DNA of 64,000 nucleotides from Sapria himalayana (taxonomy: Eukaryota > Streptophyta > Magnoliopsida > Malpighiales > Rafflesiaceae): positions 34,347 to 98,346 of the forward strand of contig JAREIK010002045.1 in NCBI GenBank assembly GCA_029783825.1, written 5' to 3'. Both the position numbers and the translations under genes were made by a program. Positions 13,401 to 27,900 of this stretch are shown piece by piece (position 1 is the first letter of the stretch; each line of letters starts with the position of its first letter). Under the pieces are notes generated by a model, which saw nothing but the letters and a program-made list of their open reading frames with translations, ran no database searches and was not told where the DNA came from.

Positions 13401-14182
13401 ACGTTTTGTAATTATATTTTAATTGATATCTATCTTATTAATAATAGATTATTAAATTATTTATTTAATCATTATTATAATATTTATCAATAAAAATTTT
13501 TATATTTAATTTATATGATATATATATTTAATAATTATTATAACTAAATATTAAATTAACTTTTGAAAAAAAATTTAAAATTAATATATTTTATAAGATT
13601 ATAACCTTTTAACATGTGAAAAAATAAAAAAGAATATTTTTTTTGTTATTTTATTGTTTAAATAAAACCTATAAACCACTAAATGCCTAAACACTTAAAT
13701 TACTATACTACAAAATCCTGATACCCTTATATAGATAATCTTTTAAATCAGTATACCCTAAATAATAATTAATAAATGTCATTTTTATTTGTTTTCATTA
13801 TAATTTTAAAAATTTATTTTGATTCTTTAGTTTTTTATTTATATATATATTAATTATAAAATAAATTATGAGTTAAAAATATAATTTATAAAAAGTATTT
13901 TTCATCAAAAAATAGATAAGCTTATCAAAAGAATAAAAATTTAAAAAATAATAATTTTTATTAAGTAATATATTTTGCTTTGCTTTTGAATCATTTTAGG
14001 TTTTGATATTATATTTAAAGTAATATCAATGTTATTCATAATAGATTTTTAATTTATTTTTCGATAATTATTAGAATATATATCATAAAATAGTTTATAT
14101 GGAATTTATATGATATATAATAATTATTATTATTATAAATAAATATTTATTCACTTTTTGAAAAAAATTTAAAATTTATTAT

Positions 14183-14210
14183 ATTTTCAAAGGTTATAAC
14201 CTTTGAAAAT
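14183..14210. repeat. Satellite palindrome (perfect 28-bp copy)
   Basis: Same dyad as at 982-1009, in the oppositely oriented block. Being palindromic, it reads the same on both strands. Confidence 0.95.
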
Positions 14211-15539
14211 ATCAAAAAATAATAAAAATAATTTTTTTATTTTATTTTTTAAATAAAAACTATAAACCACTAAATGCATACATAGTTAAATCAGTAAACT
14301 CATAAACCCCATAATGCCTAAATACATAAACCATTAAACTTCAATATACTATTTAATAATTAATAAATCTAATTTTTATTTCTTTTTATTATAATTTTAA
14401 ATATTCTTTTTAATTATTTATTAGCTTGTTTTTATATAAATATTTATTACAAAATAAATTATGAGTGCGAGAAATATAATTTAATTAATTATTTTTAATA
14501 AAAAAAATATATGCTTATAAAAGAAGTAAAATTTTAAAAATTAAAAATTATTATATAGTAATATATTTTACTTTAATTTTGAATCAATTTGGGTTTTGTA
14601 AATATTTTTTAATTAATATCTATCTTTTTATTAATAGTTTATTAATTTAATTTTTGATCATTATTATATTATCTATCAATACAATTGTTTATATTTAATT
14701 TATATGATATATAATTATTAATATAATTATAACTAAATATTGTATTCACATTTCAAAAATTGTAAATATTATTATATTTTCAAAAGTCATAACCTATGAA
14801 AATGATAACAAATTATAGAAATTTTTTTCGTTATTTTATTTTTTTATATAAAACCTATAACCCACTAAAAGCCTAAAAACATAAATCGGTAAACTTCTAA
14901 CGACAAAACTTGTAAATACTTAAACCATTAAACTGGTATACATTAATAATAAATCTTAAATCTCATTTTAATTTTTATTTAGTATAAATTTAAATTTTTA
15001 TTTTAATTATTTATCCGTTTATTTATATAGAAATATTAAATACAAAATAAATTATTACTGAGAGTGCTCTAATTTAAATTAAACCGGTATCCCGAAATAA
15101 TAAATATTAAATTTTATTTTTTTTTCATTATAATTTTAAATATTCATTTTAATTTTTTATTTGTTTATTTATATATAAATATTAATTACAAAATAAATCA
15201 TGTTAGGCAAAATAATTTATATAAATTATTTTTCATCAAAAAATTATAAATAAACTTTTTAGAAAAAAAATAAATATCGAAATAAAAAATTATTATATAG
15301 TGATATATTTTGCTTTGATTCTGATTCATTATAGGTTTTATAATTATATTTTAATTGATATCTATCTTTTTTTAATTGAAATCTTTCTTATTAATAATAG
15401 ATTATTAATTTATTTTTGATCATTATTATAATATTTATCAATAAAATTATTTATATTGAATTTATATGATATATAAATATAAAGATTATTATAACTAAAT
15501 ATTAAATTCACTTTTGGAAAAAAATTTAAAAATTATTAT

Positions 15540-15568
15540 ATTTCCAAAGGTTTATAACCTTTGGAAAT
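15540..15568. repeat. Satellite palindrome, symmetric variant
   Basis: The core arms read TTTCCAAAGG and CCTTTGGAAA instead of TTTTCAAAGG and CCTTTGAAAA. The change in one arm is matched by the complementary change in the other, so pairing is kept. The centre has one extra T. A second such variant is at 34862-34888. Confidence 0.85.
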
Positions 15569-17123
15569 ATGAAAAAATAATAATATAAATTTTATGTTAT
15601 TTTATTTTTTAAATAAAACCTATAAACCACTAAAAGCCTAAAAACATAAATTGGAATAAATTAATAATAAATCATAAATCTCATTTTAATTTTTATACTG
15701 AATAATTTTAAATTTTAATTTTAATTATTTATCAGTTTATTTTTATAGAAATATTAATTACAAAATAAATTATTATTCAGACAGATCTAATTTAAATTAA
15801 ATCGATATCCATAAATAATAAATAATAAATCTCATTTTAATTATTTATTTGTTTATTTATATATAAATATTAATTACAGAATAAATTGCTGTAGACAAAT
15901 ATAATTTATATAAATGTTTTTCTTCAAAAAATTATAGATAAACTTTTTAAAAAAAAAAAAATTTTAAAGCAAAAATTATTATATAGTAATATATTTTGCT
16001 TTGCTTCTAAATCATTTTAAGTTTTGTAATTATATTTAAATTGATATTTATCTTATTAATAATAGATTATTAATGTATTTGTTGATCATTGTTAGAATAT
16101 TTATCAATAAAATTGCTTATATTGAATTTATTTGATATATAAATATAATGATTATTATAACTAACGATTTTATTCACTTTTTAAAAAAATTTAAAAATTA
16201 TTATATTTTGAAAGGTTATAATATTTGAAAATATCAAAAAATATATATATTTTATGTAATTTAATCTTTTAAATAAAACCTATAAACCACTAAAAGCCTA
16301 ATAACATAAATTGCTAAACTATTAAACGACAAGACCTCTAAATACTTAAACCTGTAAACTGGTATACATTAATAATAGATAATAAATCTAATATTAATTT
16401 TTATTCAGTATACTTTTAAATTTTTATTTTAATTATTTATCAGTTTATTTTTATAGAAATATTAATTACAGAAAAATTATTAGTGAGACAGATCTAATTT
16501 AAATTAAACCGATAATCCTTAAATAATAAATAATAAATCTTATATTTTTTTTCATTATAATTATAAATATTCATTTTAATTATTTATTTGTTTATTTATA
16601 TATAAATATTAATTACAAAATAAATTGAGTTAGACAAATTTAATTTATATATATTATTTTTCATCAAAAAGTTTTAGATAATCTTTTAAAAAGAAAATTA
16701 TATTTAAACAAAAAATTATTATATAGTAATATATTTCGCTTTGCTTCTGAATTATTTTATGTTTTATAATTATATTTTAATTGAAATCTATCTTTTTTTA
16801 ATTGATATCTATCTTATAAATAATTGTTTATTAATTTAATAAATATCATTATTATAATATTTATCAATAAAATTGTTTATATTGAATTTATATGATATAT
16901 AAATATTTTCATTATTATAACTAAATAGTGAATTCTCTTTAGACAAAAATTTAAAAATTGTTATATTTTCAAAGGTTATAACATTTGGAAATATCAAAAA
17001 ATAATAAAAGTAAATTTTTTGTTATTTTATTTTTTAAATAAATCCTATAAACCACTGAATGCATACACAGTTATATCAGTAAACTCCTAAACCCCGTAAT
17101 GCCTAAATACATAAACCATTAAA

Positions 17124-18471
17124 CTGCTATATACTACTTAATAATTAATAAATTTAATTTTATTTCAATTTATTATTATTTTTAAAATTCATTTTAATTA
17201 TTTATTAGTTTATTTTTTAAAAAATCTTTATGACGAAATTAATTATTAGTGCGACACATATAATTTAAATAATTTATTTTTAATCAAAAAAATATATACG
17301 CTTTTAAAAGATGTATAAAAAGAAGTATTATTAAAAATTAAAAATTATTATCAATTAATATAATTTACTTAAAATTTGAATCAATTTGGGTTTTGTAAAT
17401 ATTTTTTAATTAATATCTATCTTATTATAAATAGTTTATTAATTTAATTTTTGATCATTATTATAATATCTATCAATAAAATTGTTTATTTTTATTTTAT
17501 ATGATATAGAATTATTAAAATTATTATATCTAAATATTGTATTCAAATTTCAAAAAATTTTAAATATTATTAAATTTTCAAAGGTTATACCATTTGAAAA
17601 TGACAAAAAATTACAATTTTTTTTCTTATTTTATTGTTTAAATAAAACCTATAAATCACTAAATGCCTAAAAACATAAATAGCTAAACTCCTAAACGACA
17701 AAACCTAAAAATACTTAAACCATTAAACTCATATACATTAATAATAAATCATAAATCTCATTTTAATTTTTATTCAGTATAATTTTAAATATATATTTTA
17801 ATTATTTATCAGTTTATTTTTATTGAAATATTAATTACAAAATAAATTATTAGTGAGATAGATATTACTTAAATTAAACCGTATACCCTAAATATTAAAT
17901 AATAAATCTTATTTTTTTTCATTATAATTATAAATATTCATTTTAATTATTAATTTTTTATTTTTATATAAATATTAATTAAAAAATAAATTATGAGTTA
18001 GACAAATATAATTTATGTAAATTATTTTTAATCAAAAAAATAGATAAACTTTTTAAAATAAAAAAAATTTCAAAATAAAAAAATATTATATAGTAATATA
18101 TTTTTCTTTGCTTATGAATCATTTTATGTTTTGTAATTATATTTTATTTGATATCTATCTTATTAATAATATTTTTATTAATTTATTTTTTGATAATTAT
18201 TAGAATATTTATCTCTAAAATTGTTTATATTGAATTTATATGATATATAAATATAATGATTATTATTACGAAATATTGAATTCACTTTTGAAAATAAATT
18301 AAAAATTTTGATTTTTTCAAAGGTTATAACCTTTGAAAATATCAAAAAACAATAAAAATAAATGTTTTGTTATTTTGTTTTTTAAATAAAACCTATAAAC
18401 TACTAAATGCATACACATTTAAATCAGTAAACATCTAAGCCCCATAATACCTAAATACATAAACCATTAAT
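17124..18471 (-). repeat. Example higher-order repeat unit (~1.35 kb)
   Basis: Bounded by two occurrences of CTGCTAT in the marker CTGCTATATA. It contains one full monomer, a partial monomer of about 150 bp that jumps from one post-octamer region straight into another (near 17880), and a second full monomer. The same arrangement recurs at about 10700-20200, 35600-36900, 40460-42900 and, inverted, in 20232-32265 (marker spacing 24795-26133 and 30847-32181, each about 1.34 kb). Confidence 0.7.
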
Positions 18472-19653
18472 CTGCTATATAATACATAATAATTAATAAA
18501 TCTAATTTTAATTTCTATTTATTATAGTTTTAAATATTCATTTTAATTATTTATTGGTTTATTTTTATAGAAATATTTATTCTAAAATAAATTATTTGTG
18601 CGACAAATACAATTTAAATAATTTATTTTTAATCAAAAGAAATATTTACGCTTATATAAGAAGTAAAATTTAAAAATTAAAAATTATCATCCAGTAATAT
18701 ATTTGACTTTAATTTTGAATCAATTTTGGTTTTGTAAAAATATTTTAATTAATATCTATCTTATTATTAATAGTTTATTAATTTAATTTTTTATCATTAT
18801 TATAATATCTATCAATAAAAATATTTTTATTGAATTTATATCATATATAATTACTTATGTTATTATAACTAAATATTGAATTCAGATTTCAAAAATTTTT
18901 AAATATTATTATATTTTCAAAGGTTATCACCTATGAAAATGAGAAAAAATTACAAATTTTTTTTGTTATTTTATTGATTAAATAAAACCTATAAACCACT
19001 AAATGCCTAAAACCCTAAATCTCTAAAGTCTTAAAAAACACAAAACCTCGAAATATTTAAACCATTAAACTGGTATACAGTAATAATAATTCATTAATAT
19101 CATTTTAATTTTAATTCAGTATAATTTTAAATTTTTATTTTAATTAATTTTCAGTTTATTTTTATAGAAATATTAAATACAAAATAAATTATTAGTAAGA
19201 CAAATCTAATTTAAATTAGACTGGTATACCCTAAATAATAAATAATAAATCTCATTTTTTAATTATAATTTTAAATATTCATTTTAATTATTTATTTGTT
19301 TATTTTTAAATAAATATTAATTACAAAATAATTTATGAGTTACACAAATATAATTTATATAAATCATTTTTTATCCAAAAATTATAGATAAACTTTTTAA
19401 AAGAAAAAAAAATTTTAAAACAAAAAATTATTGTATGGTAATATATTTTGCTTTGCTTCTGAATCATTTTAGTTTTTGTAATTATATTTTAATTGATATA
19501 TATCATATTAATAATAGATTATTAAGTTATTTTTTCATCATTATTAGAATATATCAATAAAAATTTTATATTGAATTTATAATATATATAAATATAATGA
19601 TTATTATAACTAAATATTGTATTCACTTTTGAAAAAAATTTTAAAATTATTAT

Positions 19654-19681
19654 ATTTTCAAAGGTTATAACCTTTGAAAAT
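19654..19681. repeat. Satellite palindrome (perfect 28-bp copy)
   Basis: Last palindrome before the orientation switch at about 20232. Confidence 0.95.
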
Positions 19682-20221
19682 GTGAAAAAATAAAAAAAAA
19701 TATTTTTTCTTTGTTATTATATTGTTTAAATAAAACCTATACACCACTAAATGGCTAAGCATTTAAATCACTAAACTACAAAATCCTGATACCTCTATAT
19801 AAATAATCATTTAAATCGGTATACCCTAAATAATAATTACTAAATATAATTTTTAATTGTTTTCATTATAATTTAAAAAATTCATTTTGATTGTTTAGTT
19901 TTTTATTTTTATATATGTATTAAATATAAAATAAATTATGAGTTAAAAATATAATTTATAAAAATTATTCTTCATCAAAAATTGATAAGTTATAAAAAGA
20001 AAAAAAATTTAAAAACAAATAATTATTATTTAGTAATATATTTTGCTTTGATTATGAATCATTTTAGGTTTTGATATTATATTTTAAGTAATATCAATCT
20101 TATTCATAATATATTTTTATTTTATTTTTTGATAATTATTAGAATATGTATCAATTAAATTGTTTATATTGAATTTATATGATATATAATTATTATGATT
20201 TTTATAAATAAATATTGTATT

Positions 20222-20242
20222 CACTTTTGATAAATAATTGCC
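20222..20242. other. Satellite inversion junction
   Basis: Left of here the array reads in - orientation (…ATTGTATTCACTTTTGA). Immediately right it reads in + orientation, entering a monomer just before its ATTAATAAAC region. No mobile element lies at the junction, unlike the other two orientation changes. Confidence 0.8.
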
Positions 20243-23200
20243 ATTAATAAACTTTTATTAATAAGATTGATAGAAATTAAAATATAATTGCAAAACCAAT
20301 ATATAATGATTGAAAATCAAAGTAAAAATATATTACTAAATAATACATTTATGTTTTTAAATTTTTACTTCTTTTTATAAGCTTATATTTTTTTTTGAAT
20401 AAAAATAAATTAGTAAAATTATATTTGTCTAACTCATTATTCATTTTGTGATTAATATTTCTATAAAAAATAAACTAATAAATAATTAACATGAATATTT
20501 AAAATTATAATGAATACAAATTAAAAAAGATTTATGATTATTATATGTGGTATACCGATTTAATGGTTTGATTATTTAGAAGTTTTTTCATTTAAGAGTT
20601 TACAATTTATGTTTTTAGGCATTTAGTGGTTTATAGGTTTTATTTATATAATAAAAATAAAAAAAAATTTTTTAGATTTTTTCTGATTTAAAAGCTTATA
20701 ACCATTAAAAATAAATTAATATTTAAAATTTTTTGAAATGTGAATATAATATTTAGTTATAATAAAATTAATAATTATATATGATATAAATTCAATATAA
20801 ATAATATTATTGATAGATATTATAATAATGATCAAAAATTATATTAATAAACTATTTATAATAAGATAGATATTAATTAAATAATATTTACAAAACCCAA
20901 ATTGATTCAAAATTAAACTAAAATATATTACGGGATAATAATTTTAAATTTTTAAATTTTTACTTTTTTATAAGCGTATATATATTTTTTGATTAAAAAT
21001 AAATTATTTAAATTATATGTGTCGCACTCATAATTTATTTCGTAATAAAAATTTCTTTAAAAATAAACTAATAAATAATTAAAATGAATATTTAAAATAA
21101 TAATAAATTGAAATATAAATTCAATTTATAAAGTAGTATATAGTGGTTTAATGGTTTATATATTTAGGCATTACGGGGTTTAAAAGTTTACTGATATAAC
21201 TGTGTATGCATTTTGTGGTTTATAGGTATTATTTAAAAAATAAAATAAAATAAAATTTATTTTTATTATTTTTTCATATTTCCAAAGGTTATAACCTTGA
21301 AAACATAATAATTTTTAAACTTTTTTCAAAAGTGAATTCAATATTTAGTTATAATAATCATTATATTTATATATCATATAAATTCAATATATACAATTTT
21401 TTTGGTAAATATTCTCATAATGATCAAAAAATAAATTAATAAACAATTATTAATAGGATAGATATCAATTAAAATATAATTAAAAAAGCTAAAATGATTC
21501 AGAAGGAGAGCAAAATATATTACTATATAATAAATTTTAGTTTTTAATTTTTTATTCTTTTTATAAGTTTATCTATATTTTTTGATGAAAAATAATTTAT
21601 ATAAATTATATTTGTCTAACTCATAATTTATTTTGTAATTAATATTTATATAAAAATAAACAAATAATTAATTAAAATGAATATTTAAAATTACAATGAA
21701 AAAAATAATATTCATATTTATTATTTATTATTTAGGGTTACAGGTTTAAAAAGATTATTATTTATTATTTATGGTTTTAGAGATTTAGGAGTTATTGAAT
21801 TAAGTGTTTAGGCATTTAGTGGTTTATAGGTTTTATTTAAACAATGAAATATCAAAAAAATATATATTTTTTATTTATTCACATTTTCATAGGTTATAAA
21901 CTTTGAAAATATAATAATTTTAAATTTTTTTTGAAAAGTGAATCCAATATTTAGTTATAATAATAATAATATTTAAATATCATATAAATTCAATATAAAC
22001 AATTTTATTGATAAATATTCTAATAATGATCAAAAATTAAATTAATAATTTATTATTAATAATATAGATATCAATTAAAATATAATTACAAAACCTATAA
22101 TGATTCAGAAGAATAGCAAATTATATTATTATATAATACTTTTTTGTTTTAAATTTTTTTTCTTTTAATAAGTTTATCTATATTTTTTTTGATAAAAAAT
22201 AATTTATATAAATTATAATTGTCTAACTCATAATTTATTTTTTAATTAATATTTATATATAAATAAACAAATAAATAATTAAAATGAATATTTAAATTTT
22301 TATGAAAAATAAATAATATTTATTATTTATTATTTAGGGATACCGGTTTAATTTAAATTAGATCTGTCTCACTAATAATTTATTTTGTTATTAATATTTC
22401 TATAAAAATAAACTGATAAATAATTTAAATAAAAATTTAAAATTATACTCAATAAAAATTAAAATGAGATTTAAGATTTATTATTAAGGTATACCAGTTT
22501 AATGGTTTAAGTATTTACAGGTTTTGTCGTTAAGAGTTTAGCGATTTATATTTTTAGGCTTTTGGTAGTTTATAGGTTTTATGTAAAAAGATAAAATAAC
22601 CAAAAAAATTCTATAATTTTTTATCATTTTCATAGGCTATAACCTTTAAAAATATAATAATATTTAAAATTTTTTGAAATGTGAATACAATATTTAGTTA
22701 TAATAATATTAATAATAATATATCATATAAATTCAATATAAATAATTTTATTGATAGATAATATAAAAATGATCAAAAATTAAATTATTAAACTATTATT
22801 AATAATATAAATATTAATTAAAATATATTTACATAACACAAAATTATTCAAAATCAAATCAAAATATATTACTAAATAATAATATTTAATTTAAAATTTT
22901 TCCTTCTTTTTATAAGCTTATATTTTTTTTGATTAAAAATAAATTATTTAAATAATATTTGTCTCACTCGAAATTTATTTTGTGATTAATTTTTCTAAAA
23001 AATTAAACTATAAATAATTAAAATGAATATTTAAAATTATAATAAATAGAAATAAAAATGAGATTTATTATTTTTTAAGTAGTATATAGATTTTAAAATC
23101 TTTATGTATTTAGGGGTTTCGGGGTTTATGAGCATACTAATTTAAGTAAGTAATCATTGATTGCTCTATAGGTTTTATTTAAAAAATGAAATAACAAAAA

Positions 23201-24933
23201 ATATATTTTTATTATTTTTTCTCATTTTTAAAGGTTATAACCTTTGAAAATAAAATAATTTTTAAATTTTTATCAAAAGTGAATACAATATTTAGTTATA
23301 ATAATCATTATATTTTTATATCATATAAATTCAATATAACAAATTTTATTGATAAATATTCTAATAATGATCAAAAAATAAATTATAAATCTATTATGAA
23401 TAAGATTGATATTACTTAAAGTATAATATCTAAACCTAAAATGATTCAAAATCAAAGAAAAATATATTACTAAATAATAATTATTTGTTTTTAAATTTTT
23501 ATTCATTTTATAAGCCTATCCATTTTTTGATTAAAAAAATTTTTATAAATTATATTATTAGCTCATAAATTATTTTATAATTAATACATATATAAAAATA
23601 AAAAACTAAACAATTAAAATGAATTTTTTAAATTATAATAAAAACAAATAAAAATGAAATTTATTATTATTATTTAGGGTATACCTATTTAAAGGATTAT
23701 ATATATAAAGGTATCCGAATTTTGTAGTTTATTGATTTAAATGCTTAGGTAGTTAGTGGTGTATAGGTTTTATTTAAACAATAGAATAATAAACAAAAAA
23801 TATTTTTTTTTTTATTTTTTCACATTTTTAACGGTTATAACCTTTGAAAATATAATAATTTTAAATTTTTTTTCAAAAGTGAATACAATATTTAGTTATA
23901 ATAATCATTATATTTATATATCATATAAATTCAATATAAACATTTTTATTGATACATATTTTAATAATGATGAAAAAATAACTTAATAATCTATTATTAT
24001 TAAGATAGATATCAATTTAAATATAATTACAAAACCTAAAATGATTCAGAAGCAAAGCAAAATAAATTACTATATAATAATTTTTTGTTTTGTAATTTTT
24101 TTTTTAATGTTTATCTATAATTTTTTGATGAAAAATAATTTACATAAATTATATTTGTGTAACTCATAAATTATTTTGTAATTTATATTTATATAAAAAT
24201 AAATAAATAAATAATTAAAATGAATATTTAAAAATATAATTAAAAATAATGAGATTTATTATTTATTATTTAGGGTATACCGCTCTAATTTAATTAATAT
24301 AATAACAAAAATAAAATTTGTAATTTTTTCTCATTTTCATAGGTTTTAACCTTTGAAAATATAATAATATTTTAAAATTTTTTGAAATGTGAATATAATA
24401 TTTAGATATAATAATATTAATAATTATATTTGATAAAAATTCAATATAAATAATTTTATTGATAGATATTATAATAATGATCAAAAATTAAATTAATAAT
24501 CTATTATTAATAAGATAGATATTAATTAAAAAATATTTACAAAACCCAAATTGATTCAAAATTAATGTAAAATTTATTACTCAATAATAATTTTTAATTT
24601 TTAAATTTTTACTTATTTTATAAGCGTATATATTTTTTTTGATTAAAAATACATTATTTTAATTATATTTGTCGCACACATAATTTAATTTATAATAAAT
24701 ATTTCTATAAAAATAAACTAATAAATAATTAAAATTAATATATAAACTATAATAAATAGAAATTAAAATTAGATTTATTAATTATTATGTATTATATAGC
24801 AGTTTAATTGTTTATATATTTAGGTATTACGGGGTTTAGGTGTTTACTGATTTAATTGTGTGTGCATTTAGTGGTTTATAGGTTTTATTTAAAAAATAAA
24901 ATAACAAAACATTTATTTTTATTATTTTTTGAT

Positions 24934-24961
24934 ATTTTCAAAGGTTATAACCTTTGAAAAT
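24934..24961. repeat. Satellite palindrome (perfect 28-bp copy)
   Basis: Perfect dyad in the + oriented block, identical to the copies in the - blocks. Confidence 0.95.
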
Positions 24962-27900
24962 ATAATAATTTTTAAATTTTTTTCAAAAGTGAATTCAATA
25001 TTTAGTTATTATAATCAATATATTTATATATCATATTTCAACATAAACAATTTTAGTGATAAATATTCAAATAATGTTCAAAAAATAAATTAATAATCTA
25101 TTATTAATAAGATAGATATCAATTAAAATATAATTACAAAATATAAAATCATTCATAAGCAAAGCAAAATATATTATTATATAATAATTTTTGTTTTGAA
25201 ATTTTTTTTATTTCAAAAAGTTTTTCTATATTTTTTTGATTAAAAATAATTTACATAAATTATATTTGTCTAACTCATAATTTATTTTTTAATTAATATT
25301 TATATAAAAATAAAAAATGAATAATTAAAATGAATATTATAAATTATAATGAAAAAAAATGAGATTTATTATTTATTATTTTGGGTATACCGGTTTAAGT
25401 TTAGTTATATTTGTCTCACTAATAATTTATTTTGTAATTAATATTTCTATAAAAATAAACTGATAAATAATTAAAATAAAAATTTAAAATTATTTTGAAT
25501 AAAAATTAAAATGAGATTTATGATTTATTATTAACGTAACCAGTTTAATGGTTTAAGTATTTTGAGGTTTTGTCATTTAGAAGTTTAGCAATTTATGTTT
25601 TTAGGCATTTAGTGATTTATAGGTTTTATTTAAACAATAAAATAACAAACAAAATGTAATTTATTGTCATTTTCAAATGATATAACCTTTGAAAATTTAA
25701 TAATATTTAAAATTTTTTGAAATTTGAATACAATATTTAGTTATAATAATTTTAATAATTCTATATCATATAAAATAAATATAAATAGTTTTATTGATAG
25801 ATATTATAATAATAATCAAAAATTAAATTATTAAACTATTTATAATAAGATAGATATTAATTAAAAAATATTTACAAAACTCAAATTAATTCAAAATTAA
25901 AGTAAAATATATTAGTTGATAATAATTTTTAATTTTTAATAATATTTGTTTAATACTTCTTTTAAAAGTGTATATATATTTTTTGAAGAAAAATAAAATA
26001 TTTAAATTATTTGTGTCGCACTCATAATTTATTTTTTAATAAAAATTTCTATAAAAATAAACTATTAAATAATTAAAATGAATATTTAAAATTATAATAA
26101 ATTGAAATAAAAATTCATTTTATAAATTATTAAGTAGTATATAGCGGTATAATGGTTTAGGTATTTAGGCATTATTGGGTTTAGGAGTTTACTTATTTAA
26201 CTGTTTATGCATTTAGTAGTTTATAGGTTTTATTTAAAAAATAAAATAATAAAAAATTTATATTCATTATTTTTTCATATTTCCAAAGGTTATAACCTTA
26301 GTAAATATAATAATTTTTAAATTTTTTTCAAAAGTGAATTCAATATTTAGTCATAATAATCATTATATTTAAATATCATATAAATTCAATATAAACAATT
26401 TTATTGATAAATATTCTAATAATGATGAAAAAATAAATTAATAACAAATTATTAATAAGATAGATATCAATTAATATATAATTAGAAAACCTAAAATGAT
26501 TCAGAAGGAGAGGAAATATATTACTATATAATAAATTTTAGTTTTTAAATTTTTTATTCTTTTTATAAGTTTATCTATATTTTTCGATTAAAAATAATTT
26601 ATATAAATTATATTTGTCTAACTTATAATTTATTTTGTAATTAATATTTATATAATAATAAATTAAAAAATAATTTAAATGAATAATTTAAATTTTATGA
26701 AAAAAATAATATTGAGATTTATTATTTATTATTTAGGGTATACTAGTTTAAAAGGAATATCTTTTTAGGATTTTAGAGATTTAGAAGTTATTGATTTAAG
26801 TGTTTGGGCATTTTATTGGTTTATAGGATTTATTTAAATAATCAAATAACAAAAAAAAAATTATTTTTGATATTTTCTCACATTTTCAAAGGTTATAACC
26901 TTTAAAAATATAATAATTTTAAAATTTTTTAAAAATGTAAATATATTATTTTGTAATAATAATCATTATAATTATATATATTATAAACAAAATATAAAGA
27001 ATTTTATGGATAGATATTAAATCAATTATCAAAAAATAAATTAATATGTTATTATTAATATGATAAATATAAATTAAAATATAATTGCAAAACCTAAAAT
27101 TTAAAAAAATCAAAGTAAAATTTATTACTAAATAATAATTTTTGTTTTTTAGTTTTTGCTTCTTTTTATAAGCTTTTATATTTTTTTTGATGAAAAATAA
27201 ATTATTTAAATTAAATTTGTATCACACATAATTTAGTTTGTAATTAATATTTTAATAAATTATTTAAATTATAATTAAGGTTTATGAGTTTAAAGATTAA
27301 GTATTTAGGGGCTTTTGTGTTAAGAAGTTTAGAGATTTAAGTGTTTAGGAATTTTGTGGTTTATAAGTTTTATTTAAATAATGAAATAACATAAAATTTA
27401 ATTTTTTTATTTTTTCTAATTTTTGAAGGTTATATCCTTTGAAAATATAAAAATTTTTAAATTTTTTTCAAATGTAAATATAATATTTATCTATAATAAT
27501 CTTCATAAATATAAGTCATCTAAATTCAATAAAAATAATTACATTGCTAGATATTATAATAATGATCAAAAAATAAATTAATAAACTATTATTAATAAAA
27601 TAGATATTATTTAAAAAGTATTTGCAAAATTTAAATTTATTCAAATCAAAGCAAAATATATTACTAAATAATAATTTTTTTAATGTTTTGCTTTTTTAAT
27701 AAAGTTTATATTTTTGTTATTAAAATTAAAATTTTTAAATTATATTTGGCATAGTCATAATTTATTTTTTAATTTATAATTCTATAATAATAAACTAATA
27801 AATATTTAAAATAATTATTTAAAATTATAATGAATACAAATAAAATTGAGATTTATTATTTTTTATTCGGGATATACCCGTTTAATGGTTTATGTATTTA

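Larger units (their letters stand above)
10670..20231 (-). repeat. AT-rich satellite, block 3 (- orientation)
   Basis: About fifteen monomers without coding content. Palindrome centres are near 11152, 11737, 12320, 12855, 13600, 14196, 14788, 15553, 16218, 16980, 17588, 18326, 18926 and 19667. Much of it is a higher-order repeat: one monomer with a GCGAC marker, a ~150-bp partial monomer with GAGACAGATCT, then a monomer with TTAGAC. Open frames here (for example 17482-17670) are AT-biased chance runs. Confidence 0.93.
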
